A stretch of 64,000 nt of DNA from Defluviimonas aquaemixtae (GCF_900302475.1 NZ_OMOQ01000001.1:372001-436000), one strand, 5' to 3'; shown: positions 53,994-63,109, counted from the stretch's first letter. Notes: generated by a model not told the origin, from the sequence alone. Program-made: numbers and translations.

Positions 53994-54980
53994 TCAGAGC
54001 ATTCCCGGCACGACCAGATCGGGCGGGCGGTGGCCGTCGGCGAAGGTCTTGATATTGATGATCACCTTCTCGCCCATTTCGACCCGCCCCTCAACGGTGG
54101 CGGAGCCCATATGGGGCAGCAGCACAACGTTGGTAAGTTCCCTCAGGCGCGGGTTGATATCCTTGCCATGCTCGTAGACGTCGAGCCCCGCCCCCGCGAT
54201 CTCGCCGGTCCGCAGCATCCGGGTCAGCGCGTTCTCGTCGATCACCTCGCCGCGCGAGGTGTTCACGATAACCGCCGTCGGCTTCATCAGCTTAAGCCGA
54301 CGCGCGTTCATCAGGTGGAATGTCGCGGGCGTATGCGGGCAGTTGATGGAGATCACGTCCATCCGGCTCACCATCTGGTCGAGGCTTTCCCAGTAGGTCG
54401 CCTCAACCTCCTCCTCCTGCTCGGGCCGGAGGCGCCGACGGTTGTGATAGTGAATTTGCAGGCCGAAGGCGTGCGCTCGGCGGGCGACCGCCGTGCCGAT
54501 CCGGCCCATGCCGAGTATGCCGAGCCGACGCCCGCCCACGCGCCCGCCCATGAAGGCGGTGGGCGCCCAGCCCTGCCAGGTCCCGGCCTGCATCACCGCG
54601 AGCCCCTCGGGAATGCGCCGCGTGACGGCGAGGATCAGCGCCATCGCCATGTCGGCCGTGTCCTCGGTCACGACACCCGGCGTATTGGAAACGAGAATGC
54701 CGCGCTGGCGGGCGGACTGCACGTCGATATGATCGACGCCCGCTCCGTAATTCGCGATGAGCTTCAGCTTGTCGCCGACCTGGGCAAGCAGGTTCGCATC
54801 GACCTGGTCGGTCACACAGGGCACAAGCACGTCGGCCCCCCGCGCGGCCGCCACCAGCTCGTCGCGGGTCATGCGCTCGTCGGGATCGCGCAGCGTCACG
54901 TCGAAAAGCTCCTTCATCCGGGTCTCGACGACCTCGGGCAGGCGTCGCGTGACGACAACACTCAGACGCTGCGATCCCAT
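53994..54980 (-). CDS. D-2-hydroxyacid dehydrogenase (glyoxylate/hydroxypyruvate reductase type)
   Basis: A 328-residue NAD(P)-dependent enzyme from ATG 54980, preceded by GAGAGGAGCG. Substrate-domain sequence LIANYGAGVDHIDVQSARQRGI is followed by the Rossmann GILGMGRIGTAVARRAHAFG, the active-site Arg in NTSRGEVIDENAL, Glu and the catalytic His in LLPHMGSATVEGRVEMG. It reduces glyoxylate or hydroxypyruvate (GyaR-like). The S-A-T after the His and the RRLRPEQEEE loop are typical of the alphaproteobacterial glyoxylate reductase group. It diverges from the SH3 gene. Confidence 0.92.
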   Translation of the reverse strand: MGSQRLSVVVTRRLPEVVETRMKELFDVTLRDPDERMTRDELVAAARGADVLVPCVTDQVDANLLAQVGDKLKLIANYGAGVDHIDVQSARQRGILVSNTPGVVTEDTADMAMALILAVTRRIPEGLAVMQAGTWQGWAPTAFMGGRVGGRRLGILGMGRIGTAVARRAHAFGLQIHYHNRRRLRPEQEEEVEATYWESLDQMVSRMDVISINCPHTPATFHLMNARRLKLMKPTAVIVNTSRGEVIDENALTRMLRTGEIAGAGLDVYEHGKDINPRLRELTNVVLLPHMGSATVEGRVEMGEKVIINIKTFADGHRPPDLVVPGML

Positions 54981-55096
54981 GGTCCTTCGCTCCTCTCTTC
55001 CATTGCCGCTTCCCTGCTGGCAAAGTGCCGCCGAACGGGGCAGGCCACAAGCCCCGAAACACCATTCGGCGCCTGGGCGCCGCCAACGAGCAGGAC

Positions 55097-55624
55097 ATGA
55101 CCGGACGACTCTTCTCAAGACCGTTGCGGGCGATCGCCCTGCTGGCGCTGCTATGCGCCGCGCCGGGGGCGCCGACACATGCGCAGACGGATCGCGCACG
55201 CGGCCCCGTGACGAACCTGCCCCTGCCGCGCTTCGTCTCGCTGAAGGCGTCCGAAGGCAACGTCCGCCGGGGTCCGAGCCTCAGCCACCGCATCGACTGG
55301 GTCTTCAAGCAGCGCGACCTGCCCTTGCGCGTCACCGCAGAGTTCGGACACTGGCGCCGGGTCGAGGATCACGAGGGGCAGGGGGGGTGGATATACTACA
55401 GTTTGCTCTCCGGCGTCCGCACCGTCCTGTTCGAGGCCGAACGGACTCCGCTCTACGCCCGTCCGGACCCGGTCTCGCAGGTCGTGGCCGAGGCCGAGGC
55501 CGGCGTCATCGGCCGGCTTGGTGAATGCGGCGCGGATTGGTGCCGGATCGCGGCGGGCAGGCAAAAGGGCTGGGTCGAGAAATCGGCGCTCTGGGGCGTC
55601 ACGTCAGACGAACTGCGTGATTGA
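55097..55624 (+). CDS. Exported protein with two bacterial SH3 domains
   Basis: From ATG 55097 the 175-residue protein has a signal peptide (PLRAIALLALLCAAPGAPTHAQ, cleavage after AHAQ-like THA). Residues ~45-105 form an SH3 domain (RFVSLKASEGNVRRGPSLSHRIDWVF; FGHWRRVEDHEGQGGWIYYS), and ~110-165 a second (TPLYARPDPVSQVVAEAEAG; CRIAAGRQKGWVEKSALWGV). This layout is standard for periplasmic SH3_4-type proteins linked to cell-wall metabolism. The ligand is unknown. Confidence 0.88.
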   Translation: MTGRLFSRPLRAIALLALLCAAPGAPTHAQTDRARGPVTNLPLPRFVSLKASEGNVRRGPSLSHRIDWVFKQRDLPLRVTAEFGHWRRVEDHEGQGGWIYYSLLSGVRTVLFEAERTPLYARPDPVSQVVAEAEAGVIGRLGECGADWCRIAAGRQKGWVEKSALWGVTSDELRD

Positions 55625-55729
55625 CCGGGCATCGCCCACAAAATCGGCCGGGATCGCCACGCCCTCTGGCATGACATAGGCAGCAACGACTATCCCCAAT
55701 CGGCGCGCTGGCCGGCCGAAACCATCTGC

Positions 55730-56044
55730 ATGTTCCGGCCTAAGTCGGGCGAGGTCATCATCGCACGCGCCAACTTCGCCGCGTTGAACGACGCGGCCTT
55801 TCCGGCGGCGGGCCATTGGTCGTTCACGGTGTATCGAATTTTCAATGGTGAGAGCGAGGCGACGAGCGATGTCACCGTCTCCGATGGGGCGGTCACTTTT
55901 CACCGCACCGCGAGTGGTCTCATATTCGAGCTAGTAGAATACTGGCCCGACCCGTTCGAGCCATCCGCGTGGCAGGATCCTGGGTCAGTCACGCGTCGCC
56001 AAGTGAGCGTCGAGCCGTTTGCAGGCCTCCGGCTCCGCTGCTAG
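55730..56044 (+). CDS. Hypothetical small protein, possibly a partial gene
   Basis: An open frame of 104 residues (the frame continues open back to 55625, without another good start) with GC-rich third positions like its neighbours: FAALNDAAFPAAGHWSFTVYRIFNG, then FHRTASGLIFELVEYWPDP. No family was recognised and no ribosome-binding site is seen before ATG 55730. The in-frame upstream sequence (HALWHDIGSNDYPQSARW) also looks protein-like, hinting at a decayed or alternatively started gene. Competing minus-strand frames over 55604-55903 are less coding-like. Confidence 0.35.
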   Translation: MFRPKSGEVIIARANFAALNDAAFPAAGHWSFTVYRIFNGESEATSDVTVSDGAVTFHRTASGLIFELVEYWPDPFEPSAWQDPGSVTRRQVSVEPFAGLRLRC

Positions 56045-56075
56045 AAGGCGACCGCATCGTATTCGGGTAGGTCTC

Positions 56076-56957
56076 ATGGGGCGGCAAGAGCTATCCCTCA
56101 ACATCTCGGCGGGCGTCGCCTCGGTGACGGTGGCGGTTACGCTCGTCGTCCTGAAGCTCTGGGCACTCGGAGCAACCTCGTCGCTTTCGGTCGCAGCCTC
56201 GCTCGCCGACAGCGCGCTCGACCTGATGATGTCGCTCGGCGGGCTCACCGCGATTCTCTACGCGGCGCGGCCCGCGGACGAGGACCACGCCTTCGGCCAC
56301 AGTTCGGTCGAGGACCTCGCCGCACTCGCGCAGTCGGTCTTCATCTTGATCTCCGGCGCTGTCATCGGGGTGTCGGCCGTGCGCCGGCTTCTTGCCGACG
56401 CGCCGCCGGCTCTCGCGGCGGAGGGCAGGGGCATCGCCATCATGGCGGTCTCGATCGTGCTCACCTTTGCGCTTGTGCTCTGGCAACGGCGGGTGGCGCG
56501 GCGCACGCGTAACCGTGTCGTGGCGGCGGATTCGCTGCACTACATGTCCGACCTCGTCCCCGCGGTGGGGGCGATCCTTGCGCTCTGGGCGTCGTCGCGC
56601 TTCGGCATAGGCCAGGTCGACAGCGTCGTGGCCCTGGGTGCCGCGGTGTTGCTGGTCATCGGAGCGCTCAGGATCGGCAAGGGTGCCTGGGACGCGCTGA
56701 TGGACCGGCGCGCCGATCCCGCACTGATCGAGGCCATCGGAGCGCTCGCGCGCGCCTGGCCCGGCGTGCGGGGCTATCACGACCTCAAGACCCGGATGGC
56801 TGGGCACCGGGTCTTCGTGAACATCCATATCGAGCTCGACGGCGACCAGAGTCTGCGCGAGGCGCATGCGATCGGCGCGGGGCTGAGGCGGAAGATCATC
56901 GAGACCTATGCGCATTGCGACGTAATCGTGCACAAGGACGTGGCGGACGAAAGCTGA
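56076..56957 (+). CDS. Cation diffusion facilitator (FieF/MntE-like)
   Basis: A 293-residue transporter with about six hydrophobic segments. Metal-site motifs are DSALDLMMSLGGL in helix 2, DEDHAFGHSSVEDLAAL before helix 3 and ADSLHYMSDLVPAVGAI in helix 5, plus a cytoplasmic C-terminal domain (VFVNIHIELDGDQSLREAH; HCDVIVHKD). The protein exports Fe, Zn or Mn by proton antiport. The DxxxD pairs are intact, so it should be functional; which metal is not certain. ATG 56076 is favoured over an upstream extension. Confidence 0.92.
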   Translation: MGRQELSLNISAGVASVTVAVTLVVLKLWALGATSSLSVAASLADSALDLMMSLGGLTAILYAARPADEDHAFGHSSVEDLAALAQSVFILISGAVIGVSAVRRLLADAPPALAAEGRGIAIMAVSIVLTFALVLWQRRVARRTRNRVVAADSLHYMSDLVPAVGAILALWASSRFGIGQVDSVVALGAAVLLVIGALRIGKGAWDALMDRRADPALIEAIGALARAWPGVRGYHDLKTRMAGHRVFVNIHIELDGDQSLREAHAIGAGLRRKIIETYAHCDVIVHKDVADES

Positions 56958-57115
56958 TGCCGCCCGCGGCGCGATACGGTCGGGCGCTGGGTTCCATGGC
57001 GAGCGTGAGCGTTGGTATTGGCTAGAGGGGCCGATGACGGCTTCGAGCCCAAAACAGACAATTCGAGACTGCAAATTGTGGGTCGCCTGAAATTATTTGG
57101 TAGCCCGGATGCCGG

Positions 57116-58000
57116 CTATCTGAATATTGCTGCGTAACGTGGCGCAAAGAATTTGGTGAACGCCTTTACCTCCTGGCGTCGGTAGGCATCTGGTGCGATC
57201 AACATCGTGACTGGCCTGGACAATTCTTCGATGTTGCCGAAACAGCGCAAGAGCGTGTCCTGAGTGTCAGCCCATCTTGCGTGAACAAGGCCCAATCCGT
57301 TTCCGGCTTTGATAGATGAATACATCAGGTCTATTTCGCTGAAAGTCGCAACAATCTGATCAGGCAACACGTGTTGATGCAGCCAGTTGTGCAGGACGTC
57401 AGGTACGTCATTGCGCTTGAAGGTGACAAAGCGGTGGCCGCGCAGGTTGTCCAGAGATTTCGGCAACCCGAACTGATCGGCATAACTTTGCCCCCCGTAC
57501 AAAGCGAAATGTTCAGTGCCGATTTTCCGGCAGACAAGTGACTCGTCCGGTTCGCTCGCGCTCACGCGAAATGCGATATCGGCCTCGCCCTCGGCCAGAT
57601 TCAATAACTTTATGCTGTGAACAAACTCAATTGCGATCTCGGGATGCAACGTGCTGAATTCGGTGAATATCTCCATTGCCCGGTCGGAAAAGTACCCCGG
57701 CGCAGTTATGCGAATGGGCCGTTGTTCAGCCAGTTCTCGGGTTTTGATGGCAAAGTTTCTTGCGGCCTCCTCAATGACCTCAGCCAGCGGGGACAGGCTG
57801 CGCGCATTTTCCGTTGGCCTAAAGCCCCGCGTATCTCGGTCGAACAGTGTGAGACCGGTCTGATGCTCCAATGCTTCGATGCGCCGCGCCACCGTTGGCT
57901 GCGCAATACCCAGCTTGCGTGAAGCCGCCAGCGTCGAGCCTTGCCTGAGCACTGCCAGAAACACACGCACGTCCGACCAATTCCAGAACTCGGTCTTCAT
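57116..58000 (-). CDS. LysR-family transcriptional regulator
   Basis: A 294-residue protein with an N-terminal winged helix-turn-helix (FLAVLRQGSTLAASRKLGIAQPTVARRIEALE) and a LysR substrate-binding domain (RITAPGYFSDRAMEIFTEFSTLHPEIAIEF; AFRVSASEPDESLVCRKIG). It binds DNA as a tetramer and probably controls a nearby gene; the divergent small frame at 58079 is the natural candidate. ATG 58000 is chosen; the TTG at 58018 adds six residues. Its base composition is lower in GC than its neighbours, suggesting recent arrival. Confidence 0.92.
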   Translation of the reverse strand: MKTEFWNWSDVRVFLAVLRQGSTLAASRKLGIAQPTVARRIEALEHQTGLTLFDRDTRGFRPTENARSLSPLAEVIEEAARNFAIKTRELAEQRPIRITAPGYFSDRAMEIFTEFSTLHPEIAIEFVHSIKLLNLAEGEADIAFRVSASEPDESLVCRKIGTEHFALYGGQSYADQFGLPKSLDNLRGHRFVTFKRNDVPDVLHNWLHQHVLPDQIVATFSEIDLMYSSIKAGNGLGLVHARWADTQDTLLRCFGNIEELSRPVTMLIAPDAYRRQEVKAFTKFFAPRYAAIFR

Positions 58001-58078
58001 TTTTGTAGAACAGCACAATTTCTTACATGATACCAGCAGCGTCGGCCGTGGCTCATCCTGCTAGAAAGGAGAGAGACC
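58001..58078. promoter_or_regulatory. Likely LysR operator/promoter region
   Basis: This short, A+T-richer space between the LysR gene and the divergent small frame is where a LysR protein would be expected to bind. AAAGGAGAGAGACC sits immediately before the ATG at 58079. No clear T-N11-A palindrome was confirmed by eye. Confidence 0.35.
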
Positions 58079-58279
58079 ATGTTGGCACCGTTCGACACCA
58101 ACCTTCTGAAATACAGCGCCCAGCACCTGCAATCGTGGACGGAGGCTGAACGCGGTGCAGCACGGCTGACCCCGAAGCCGCGCCCAATCCGCCGGTGGAT
58201 CATTTCCTGGTGGTTGACACTTACCTCGCGGCGCACATGCCAATTGAAGCCAGCGCCGCGCGATCGGACACTTTGCTGA
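58079..58279 (+). pseudogene. Short frame next to LysR, probably a decayed or frameshifted gene
   Basis: A strong AAAGGAG site precedes ATG 58079, and the first ~35 residues (MLAPFDTNLLKYSAQHLQS, then WTEAERGAARLTPK) look like ordinary protein. After that the frame becomes Arg/Trp-rich and unconvincing, while a different forward frame becomes protein-like (VDHFLVVDTYLAAHMPIEA, then RSDTLLKRGYQLHENANVHS). A single-base indel near 58170-58190 in a longer gene would explain both. No family was recognised. It could instead be a real 66-residue peptide. Confidence 0.35.
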
Positions 58280-58377
58280 AGCGCGGCTATCAATTGCACG
58301 AGAATGCAAACGTCCATTCAGCCGCTGAGTCCGCTTTGCACCGCAAACCGTCCCACCCGATCAGGTGGCCTGACGAG
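58280..58377. other. Remnant sequence before the operon terminator
   Basis: No intact gene. The second forward frame from 58195 continues through here without support beyond about 58325. Confidence 0.3.
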
Positions 58378-58401
58378 AAAGCCCCGCCGAAGCGGGGCTT
58401 T
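58378..58401 (-). terminator. Intrinsic terminator with UUCG tetraloop
   Basis: Perfect 10-bp inverted repeat AAAGCCCCGC / GCGGGGCTTT. On the minus strand the loop is TTCG, the very stable C(UUCG)G tetraloop, and the stem ends in CTTTCTCG. It lies 25 bases after the BMP-protein stop and should end the purine/nucleoside transporter operon. It can also work from the other strand. Confidence 0.82.
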
Positions 58402-58426
58402 CGATGTCGCATGCCGCCGCAGCGCA

Positions 58427-59515
58427 CTACTGGGGGATGTCGCCAGAAATCCCCTCGACATAGAAGTTCATGCCCAGAAGATCGCCGTCCGGCGCGGTCT
58501 CGCCCTCGGCAAGCCAGGCCGAGCCGTCCTGCTTGTTCAAGGGCCCGGCGAACGGGTGATAGGAGCCGTCGGCGATTGCGTCGCGCATCGCCTCCGCCTC
58601 GGCCTTGACCTCGGCGGGCACCGCCTCGGTGATCTCGCCGATCTCGACCTCGCCGCCGGAGATGCCTTCCCAGGCGTCGACCTGTTCGTAGCTGCCGTCC
58701 AGCAGTGCGCCGACGCGCTTGACGTAGTATGGTGCCCAGTTGTCGATGATCGACGAAACGCGCGGGGTCGGCTTGTACTCGGCCATGTCGGAGGCTTGGC
58801 CGAAACCTATCACGGCGCCGTTCTTCTTGGCCGCCTCGGCCAGGGGCGCCGTCGAGTCGGTGTGCGAGGCGATCACGTCGACGCCCTGTTCGATCATTGC
58901 CTTGGCCGCGTCTGCCTCTTTCGCCGGGTCGAACCATGTGTAGGCCCAGATCACCGAAAGCTGGACGTCCGGGTTCACCTTCTTCGCGTGGATGTAGTAC
59001 GAGTTGATCCCCATGATGACCTCGGGGATCGGGAAGGACGCGATGTAGCCGATCTTGTTCGACTTGGTCATCCGCCCCGCGATCGTGCCCTGCACCGCGC
59101 GGCCTTCGTAGAAGCGCGCGTTGTAGGTCGAGACGTTCGGGTGGTCGCGCTTGTAGCCGGTCGCGTGCTCGAACATCACGTTCGGAAATTTGGCTGCGAC
59201 GGCGTTCGTCGGATCCATGTAGCCGAACGAGGTCGTGAAGATGATGTTGCAGCCCGATAGCGCCATCTGGGTCAGCACCCGTTCGGCGTCCGCGCCTTCC
59301 GGCACGTTTTCCTGGAACGCCGTCTCGACCTTGTCGCCGTAGGCTTCCTGAACGGCCTTGAGCCCCTCATGGTGCTGGAAGGTCCAGCCGCCGTCGCCGA
59401 TCGGCCCGACATAGACGAAGCAGGCCTTGACCTTCTCCATCTGCGCCTCGGCGGTGCCGCCGAAGGCGAGCGCGAGGCCCATCGCGGCGGTCGCGAGCAG
59501 GGTTCTTCTTTTCAT
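58427..59515 (-). CDS. BMP-family ABC transporter substrate-binding protein
   Basis: The 362-residue protein has a signal peptide (LLATAAMGLALAFGGTAEAQ) with no lipobox Cys, so it is a free periplasmic protein rather than a lipoprotein like PnrA/TmpC. The BMP fold starts VKACFVYVGPIGDGGWTFQHHEG, with FTTSFGYMDPTNAVAAKFPN, IGYIASFPIPEVIMGIN and VIASHTDSTAPLAEAAKKNG. Such proteins bind purine nucleosides or related ligands. Linkage to xdhC in the same operon points to xanthine, hypoxanthine or a nucleoside. It follows the second permease after a 45-base gap. Confidence 0.93.
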   Translation of the reverse strand: MKRRTLLATAAMGLALAFGGTAEAQMEKVKACFVYVGPIGDGGWTFQHHEGLKAVQEAYGDKVETAFQENVPEGADAERVLTQMALSGCNIIFTTSFGYMDPTNAVAAKFPNVMFEHATGYKRDHPNVSTYNARFYEGRAVQGTIAGRMTKSNKIGYIASFPIPEVIMGINSYYIHAKKVNPDVQLSVIWAYTWFDPAKEADAAKAMIEQGVDVIASHTDSTAPLAEAAKKNGAVIGFGQASDMAEYKPTPRVSSIIDNWAPYYVKRVGALLDGSYEQVDAWEGISGGEVEIGEITEAVPAEVKAEAEAMRDAIADGSYHPFAGPLNKQDGSAWLAEGETAPDGDLLGMNFYVEGISGDIPQ

Positions 59516-59560
59516 GTTACTCTCCCGGTTGGTCGGGGCTTTGGCCCCGGTGGTTTGGCC

Positions 59561-60493
59561 TCAATGCGAGGCATGGAAGTTCTGGCCAAGACTGGCGGGC
59601 GCGTTGAGCGAGGCACGACCGCGGCCAGAGGACATGATGACCAGCACGAGGATGGTTATCAGATAGGGCGACATCGACAAGTACTCGACCGGAATGCGCG
59701 CCCCCGCAGCCTGAAGATTGAGCTGCAGGACGGTGATTCCACCGAACAAATAGGCACCGATCAGAACCCGCCAAGGCTTCCAGCTTGCGAAGACGACGAT
59801 GGCAAGCGCGATCCAGCCCGCTCCGGCGGTGATTCCGTCGGTCCACTGCGGCACGCGGACGAGACTAACATACGCGCCGCCCAGGCCCGCCATGGCGCCG
59901 CCGAAGAGGATGGCGAACACGCGGATGCGGATAACCTTGTAGCCAAGCGCGTGGGCCGCGTGGTGGCTTTCGCCGACTGCGCGCAGAATCAATCCCGCGC
60001 GTGTGTATCTTAGAACCGCCCAGACGCCTGCGACGATGGCGATGGAGCCATAAACCATCCAGTCGTGGCTGAAGAGCACTCGGCCTGCGAATGGGATATC
60101 GGCGAGCGGCCCCATCGGCACCGCGCCCGTCGCGGGCGGCTTGATGCCTACGTAGCCCTGCCCGATGAGGCTCGACAGCCCCAACCCGAAGAGCGTCAGC
60201 GCAAGGCCGGTCGCCACCTGGTTGGCGAGGAAGAGCTGGGTGAGCAGCACGAAGATCAGGCTCAGCGCCGCCGCTCCCAGCGCCCCGCCGAGGAAGCCGA
60301 GGAAGGGGCTGCCGGTTTCCACAGCCGTCGCGAAGCCACAGATCGCGCCCATGATCATCATCCCCTCGACCCCGAGGTTCAGGACGCCCGCCTTTTCCAC
60401 CACCAGTTCCCCGATCGCAGCCAGCATGATCGGCACCGACGCCACCATGAGCGAGGCGATGAGAACCGACGGTGTAATGCCGTAGAGATCCAT
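59561..60493 (-). CDS. ABC transporter permease 2 (nucleoside/BMP type)
   Basis: A 310-residue BPD_transp_2 permease with about eight to nine hydrophobic segments. The conserved EKAGVLNLGVEGMMIMGAICG (residues ~33-53) is the E-x-x-G-x-x-N-x-G-x-E-G hallmark of this family. Its ATG shares one base with the first permease's stop codon, so translation is coupled. A longer frame upstream is an artefact of the overlapping gene. Pairs with the permease at 60493-61584. Confidence 0.93.
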   Translation of the reverse strand: MDLYGITPSVLIASLMVASVPIMLAAIGELVVEKAGVLNLGVEGMMIMGAICGFATAVETGSPFLGFLGGALGAAALSLIFVLLTQLFLANQVATGLALTLFGLGLSSLIGQGYVGIKPPATGAVPMGPLADIPFAGRVLFSHDWMVYGSIAIVAGVWAVLRYTRAGLILRAVGESHHAAHALGYKVIRIRVFAILFGGAMAGLGGAYVSLVRVPQWTDGITAGAGWIALAIVVFASWKPWRVLIGAYLFGGITVLQLNLQAAGARIPVEYLSMSPYLITILVLVIMSSGRGRASLNAPASLGQNFHASH

Positions 60494-61584
60494 CAGCGGG
60501 CCTCCTTCGCGAAGAGCATGAAACGGAAGCGGTAGTTCGAGAGGAGGTCCACCGCGAGCAGGAAGAACAGGAGCATCCCCTGGAAAGCCTGGATCGCCGC
60601 CGATGGCAGGCCGAGCATGAATTGCGCCAGCTCGCCGCCGATATAGGTGAGCGCCATCAGCAGGCCGGCCAAGAGGATGCCGATCGGATTGAGCCGCCCG
60701 AGGAAGGCCACGATGATCGCCGTGAAGCCGTAGCCGACGTTGAAGTCGATGGAGACCTGCCCCGCAGGTCCGGACACCTCGAACATCCCAGCAAGCCCGG
60801 CGAGCCCGCCCGAAATCGCCATGCAAAGGACGACGAGCTTGTTGGGGCTGACGCCGGCAAAGCGCGCCGCACGGGGCGCCTGTCCCGCAAGCTTGATCTG
60901 GAAGCCGAGGATATGGCGTTGCAGCAAGATGTAGGACGCGATCACGGCGATGAACGCCGCGACGACGCCCCAATGCATGCCGGTCCCGGCAATCAGCTCG
61001 TGATTGGCCGCCGCATTGTATTGGCTGAGATTGCGCGATCCTGGGAACCCGCCGCCCTCGGGGTTGCGCAAGAGGCCAAGCGACATTGAGGCGAGGATAT
61101 TCTCAGCGACATAGACTAGAAGCAGCGAGACGAGGATCTCGTTGGTGTTGAACTGCGTCTTCAGGATCGCCGGGATCATCGCCCATAGAAGCCCGCCCAG
61201 GGCTCCTGCGATAACCATCAGGGGAAAGATATAGAAGGCATCCAACGGGTAGAACGCGAGGCCGACACCGGCGCCGAAGATCGCGCCCATGATGTACTGG
61301 CCCTCGGCGCCGATATTCCAGATGCCCGCCCGGAAGCCCAGCGACAGGCCGATGGCGATCAGGATCAAGGGCCCCGCCTTCACCAGAAGCTGCGGCCGCG
61401 AGTAGGCGGCGAACTGCTCGTTGAACAAGGGATCCCAGAAGATCGTGCGGATCGCCTCGACCGGATTCTTGCCCAGAAGCGCGAACATCAGCCCGCCCGC
61501 GATCATCGTCAGGATCACGGCAAGGAACGGCGTTCCCCAGGCCCAGAACTTCGACGGGGTCGGGCGCTTTTCAAGGATGAGCAT
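60493..61584 (-). CDS. ABC transporter permease 1 (nucleoside/BMP type)
   Basis: The 363-residue permease shows FRAGIWNIGAEGQYIMGAIFG, the same family hallmark in the variant with W-N-I-G-A-E-G, and about nine to ten hydrophobic segments. A GNSV-like second motif is not evident. Its start overlaps the ATPase gene by 14 bases. With permease 2 it forms the membrane channel of the BMP-type importer. Confidence 0.93.
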   Translation of the reverse strand: MLILEKRPTPSKFWAWGTPFLAVILTMIAGGLMFALLGKNPVEAIRTIFWDPLFNEQFAAYSRPQLLVKAGPLILIAIGLSLGFRAGIWNIGAEGQYIMGAIFGAGVGLAFYPLDAFYIFPLMVIAGALGGLLWAMIPAILKTQFNTNEILVSLLLVYVAENILASMSLGLLRNPEGGGFPGSRNLSQYNAAANHELIAGTGMHWGVVAAFIAVIASYILLQRHILGFQIKLAGQAPRAARFAGVSPNKLVVLCMAISGGLAGLAGMFEVSGPAGQVSIDFNVGYGFTAIIVAFLGRLNPIGILLAGLLMALTYIGGELAQFMLGLPSAAIQAFQGMLLFFLLAVDLLSNYRFRFMLFAKEAR

Positions 61585-63109
61585 GGTGGAGCACCTCCGC
61601 TTCGTGCATGCCGTGCGCTCCGCCGAGCATCAGGCCGATCTGGTCGATGGTGAGGCCTTGGGTTGACACCGGCTCGGACAGCCGCCCTTCGTTCAAGGCC
61701 GCGAAGCGGTCGGCGATCTCCATGATCTCATCGATGTCCTGGCTGATCACCACGACCGCCGCACCCGCGCCGGCGCGGTTCAGGAGCGCCTGCCGGATGA
61801 AGGCCGCCGCCGCCGCGTCCACGCCCCAGGTGGGCTGGTTGACGACGATCACCTCCGGCTCCTGCATGATCTCGCGGCCGAGGACGAATTTCTGAAGGTT
61901 GCCGCCCGACAGTGCCCGCGCCGCCGTGCCGATGCCCGGCGTGCGGACGTCGAAGGTCTTGACAACGTCCTCGGCATAGCTGCGCGTTCCCGCCCAATCA
62001 ATGAAGCCCCTCGTTGTCAGGTGTTTGCGCACCGCAGCCGACAGAAGCGCGTTTTCCATCAGTGACATGTCCGGTGCAGCGGCATGACCCAGCCGCTCTT
62101 CCGGCGCCGCGCAGACACCGTCTCGGCGCCGCTCGTTCGGGCCAAGATGGCCAATGCCCCTACCGTGAATCTGGACCGTGTCCGATGCCGTCCGCAGTTC
62201 GCCCGAAAGCGCGAGCAGAAGTTCGTCTTGCCCGTTGCCCGCAACGCCGCCGATTCCCAGGACCTCGCCCTGCCTGACCTCGAAGCCCACATCCTTGAGG
62301 CTCGTGCCGAACGCGCTCGGGCTCGCGACCGAGAGGTCTGTCACCTTCAGCGCCACCGGACCCGGTTCCGCCGCCGCCCGTTCGGGTGCGTTCAGTGTCG
62401 CGCCGACCATCATCTCGGCCATTTCGCGGGCCGAGACGTCCCTCGGCGTGCAGGTCCCCACGACCTTGCCGCGCCTCAGGATCGTCGCCTCGTCGCAGAG
62501 CGCTTTGATCTCCTCGAGCTTATGGCTGATATAAAGGATCGACGTGCCTTCGGCGGCGAGCTTCCTGAGCGTCTCGAATAGGATGTTGACCTCCTGCGGC
62601 GTCAAAACGCTCGTCGGCTCGTCCATGATCAGAAGCTTGGGGTCCTGCAAGAGACAGCGCACGATCTCGACCCGCTGCCGTTCGCCAGCCGACAGGTCGC
62701 CGACGAGCCGCGACGGGTCGAGGGGCAGGCCGTAGCTTTCCGACACCTCGCGGATGCGGCCGGCGAGTTCCCGCATAGGCGGCGGGTTGTCCATGCCCAA
62801 GGCCACGTTCTCGGCCACGTTCAGGGCGTCGAACAGGCTGAAATGCTGGAACACCATCGCGACGCCCAGCGACCGTGCCTCGCGCGGCTCGGACGGCGCG
62901 TAATTCTCGCGGCGGAAGGTCATCCGCCCCCCATCAGGCTTCACGAGGCCATAGATCATCTTCACGAGCGTGGACTTGCCCGCACCGTTCTCGCCGAGAA
63001 GCGCATGGACCTCGCCCACGCCGATCTTGAACGATACGTCGTCGTTCGCCTTAACTCCGGGATAGGACTTGCTTATCCCCTCGATGCTCAGAAGCGGTTC
63101 CCTCGTCAT
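61571..63109 (-). CDS. ABC transporter ATPase with two nucleotide-binding domains
   Basis: A 512-residue sugar/nucleoside-type ABC ATPase. Domain 1 is canonical: Walker A LLGENGAGKSTLVKMIYG, signature LSAGERQRVEIVRCL, Walker B LLIMDEPTSVL. Domain 2 is degenerate, as in RbsA/YufO proteins: GGVAGNGQDELLLAL in place of Walker A, LSGGNLQKFVLGREIM, and VVNQPTWGVD in place of Walker B. It powers uptake with the two permeases and the BMP protein. ATG overlaps the XdhC stop by 4 bases. Confidence 0.95.
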   Translation of the reverse strand: MTREPLLSIEGISKSYPGVKANDDVSFKIGVGEVHALLGENGAGKSTLVKMIYGLVKPDGGRMTFRRENYAPSEPREARSLGVAMVFQHFSLFDALNVAENVALGMDNPPPMRELAGRIREVSESYGLPLDPSRLVGDLSAGERQRVEIVRCLLQDPKLLIMDEPTSVLTPQEVNILFETLRKLAAEGTSILYISHKLEEIKALCDEATILRRGKVVGTCTPRDVSAREMAEMMVGATLNAPERAAAEPGPVALKVTDLSVASPSAFGTSLKDVGFEVRQGEVLGIGGVAGNGQDELLLALSGELRTASDTVQIHGRGIGHLGPNERRRDGVCAAPEERLGHAAAPDMSLMENALLSAAVRKHLTTRGFIDWAGTRSYAEDVVKTFDVRTPGIGTAARALSGGNLQKFVLGREIMQEPEVIVVNQPTWGVDAAAAAFIRQALLNRAGAGAAVVVISQDIDEIMEIADRFAALNEGRLSEPVSTQGLTIDQIGLMLGGAHGMHEAEVLHHAHP

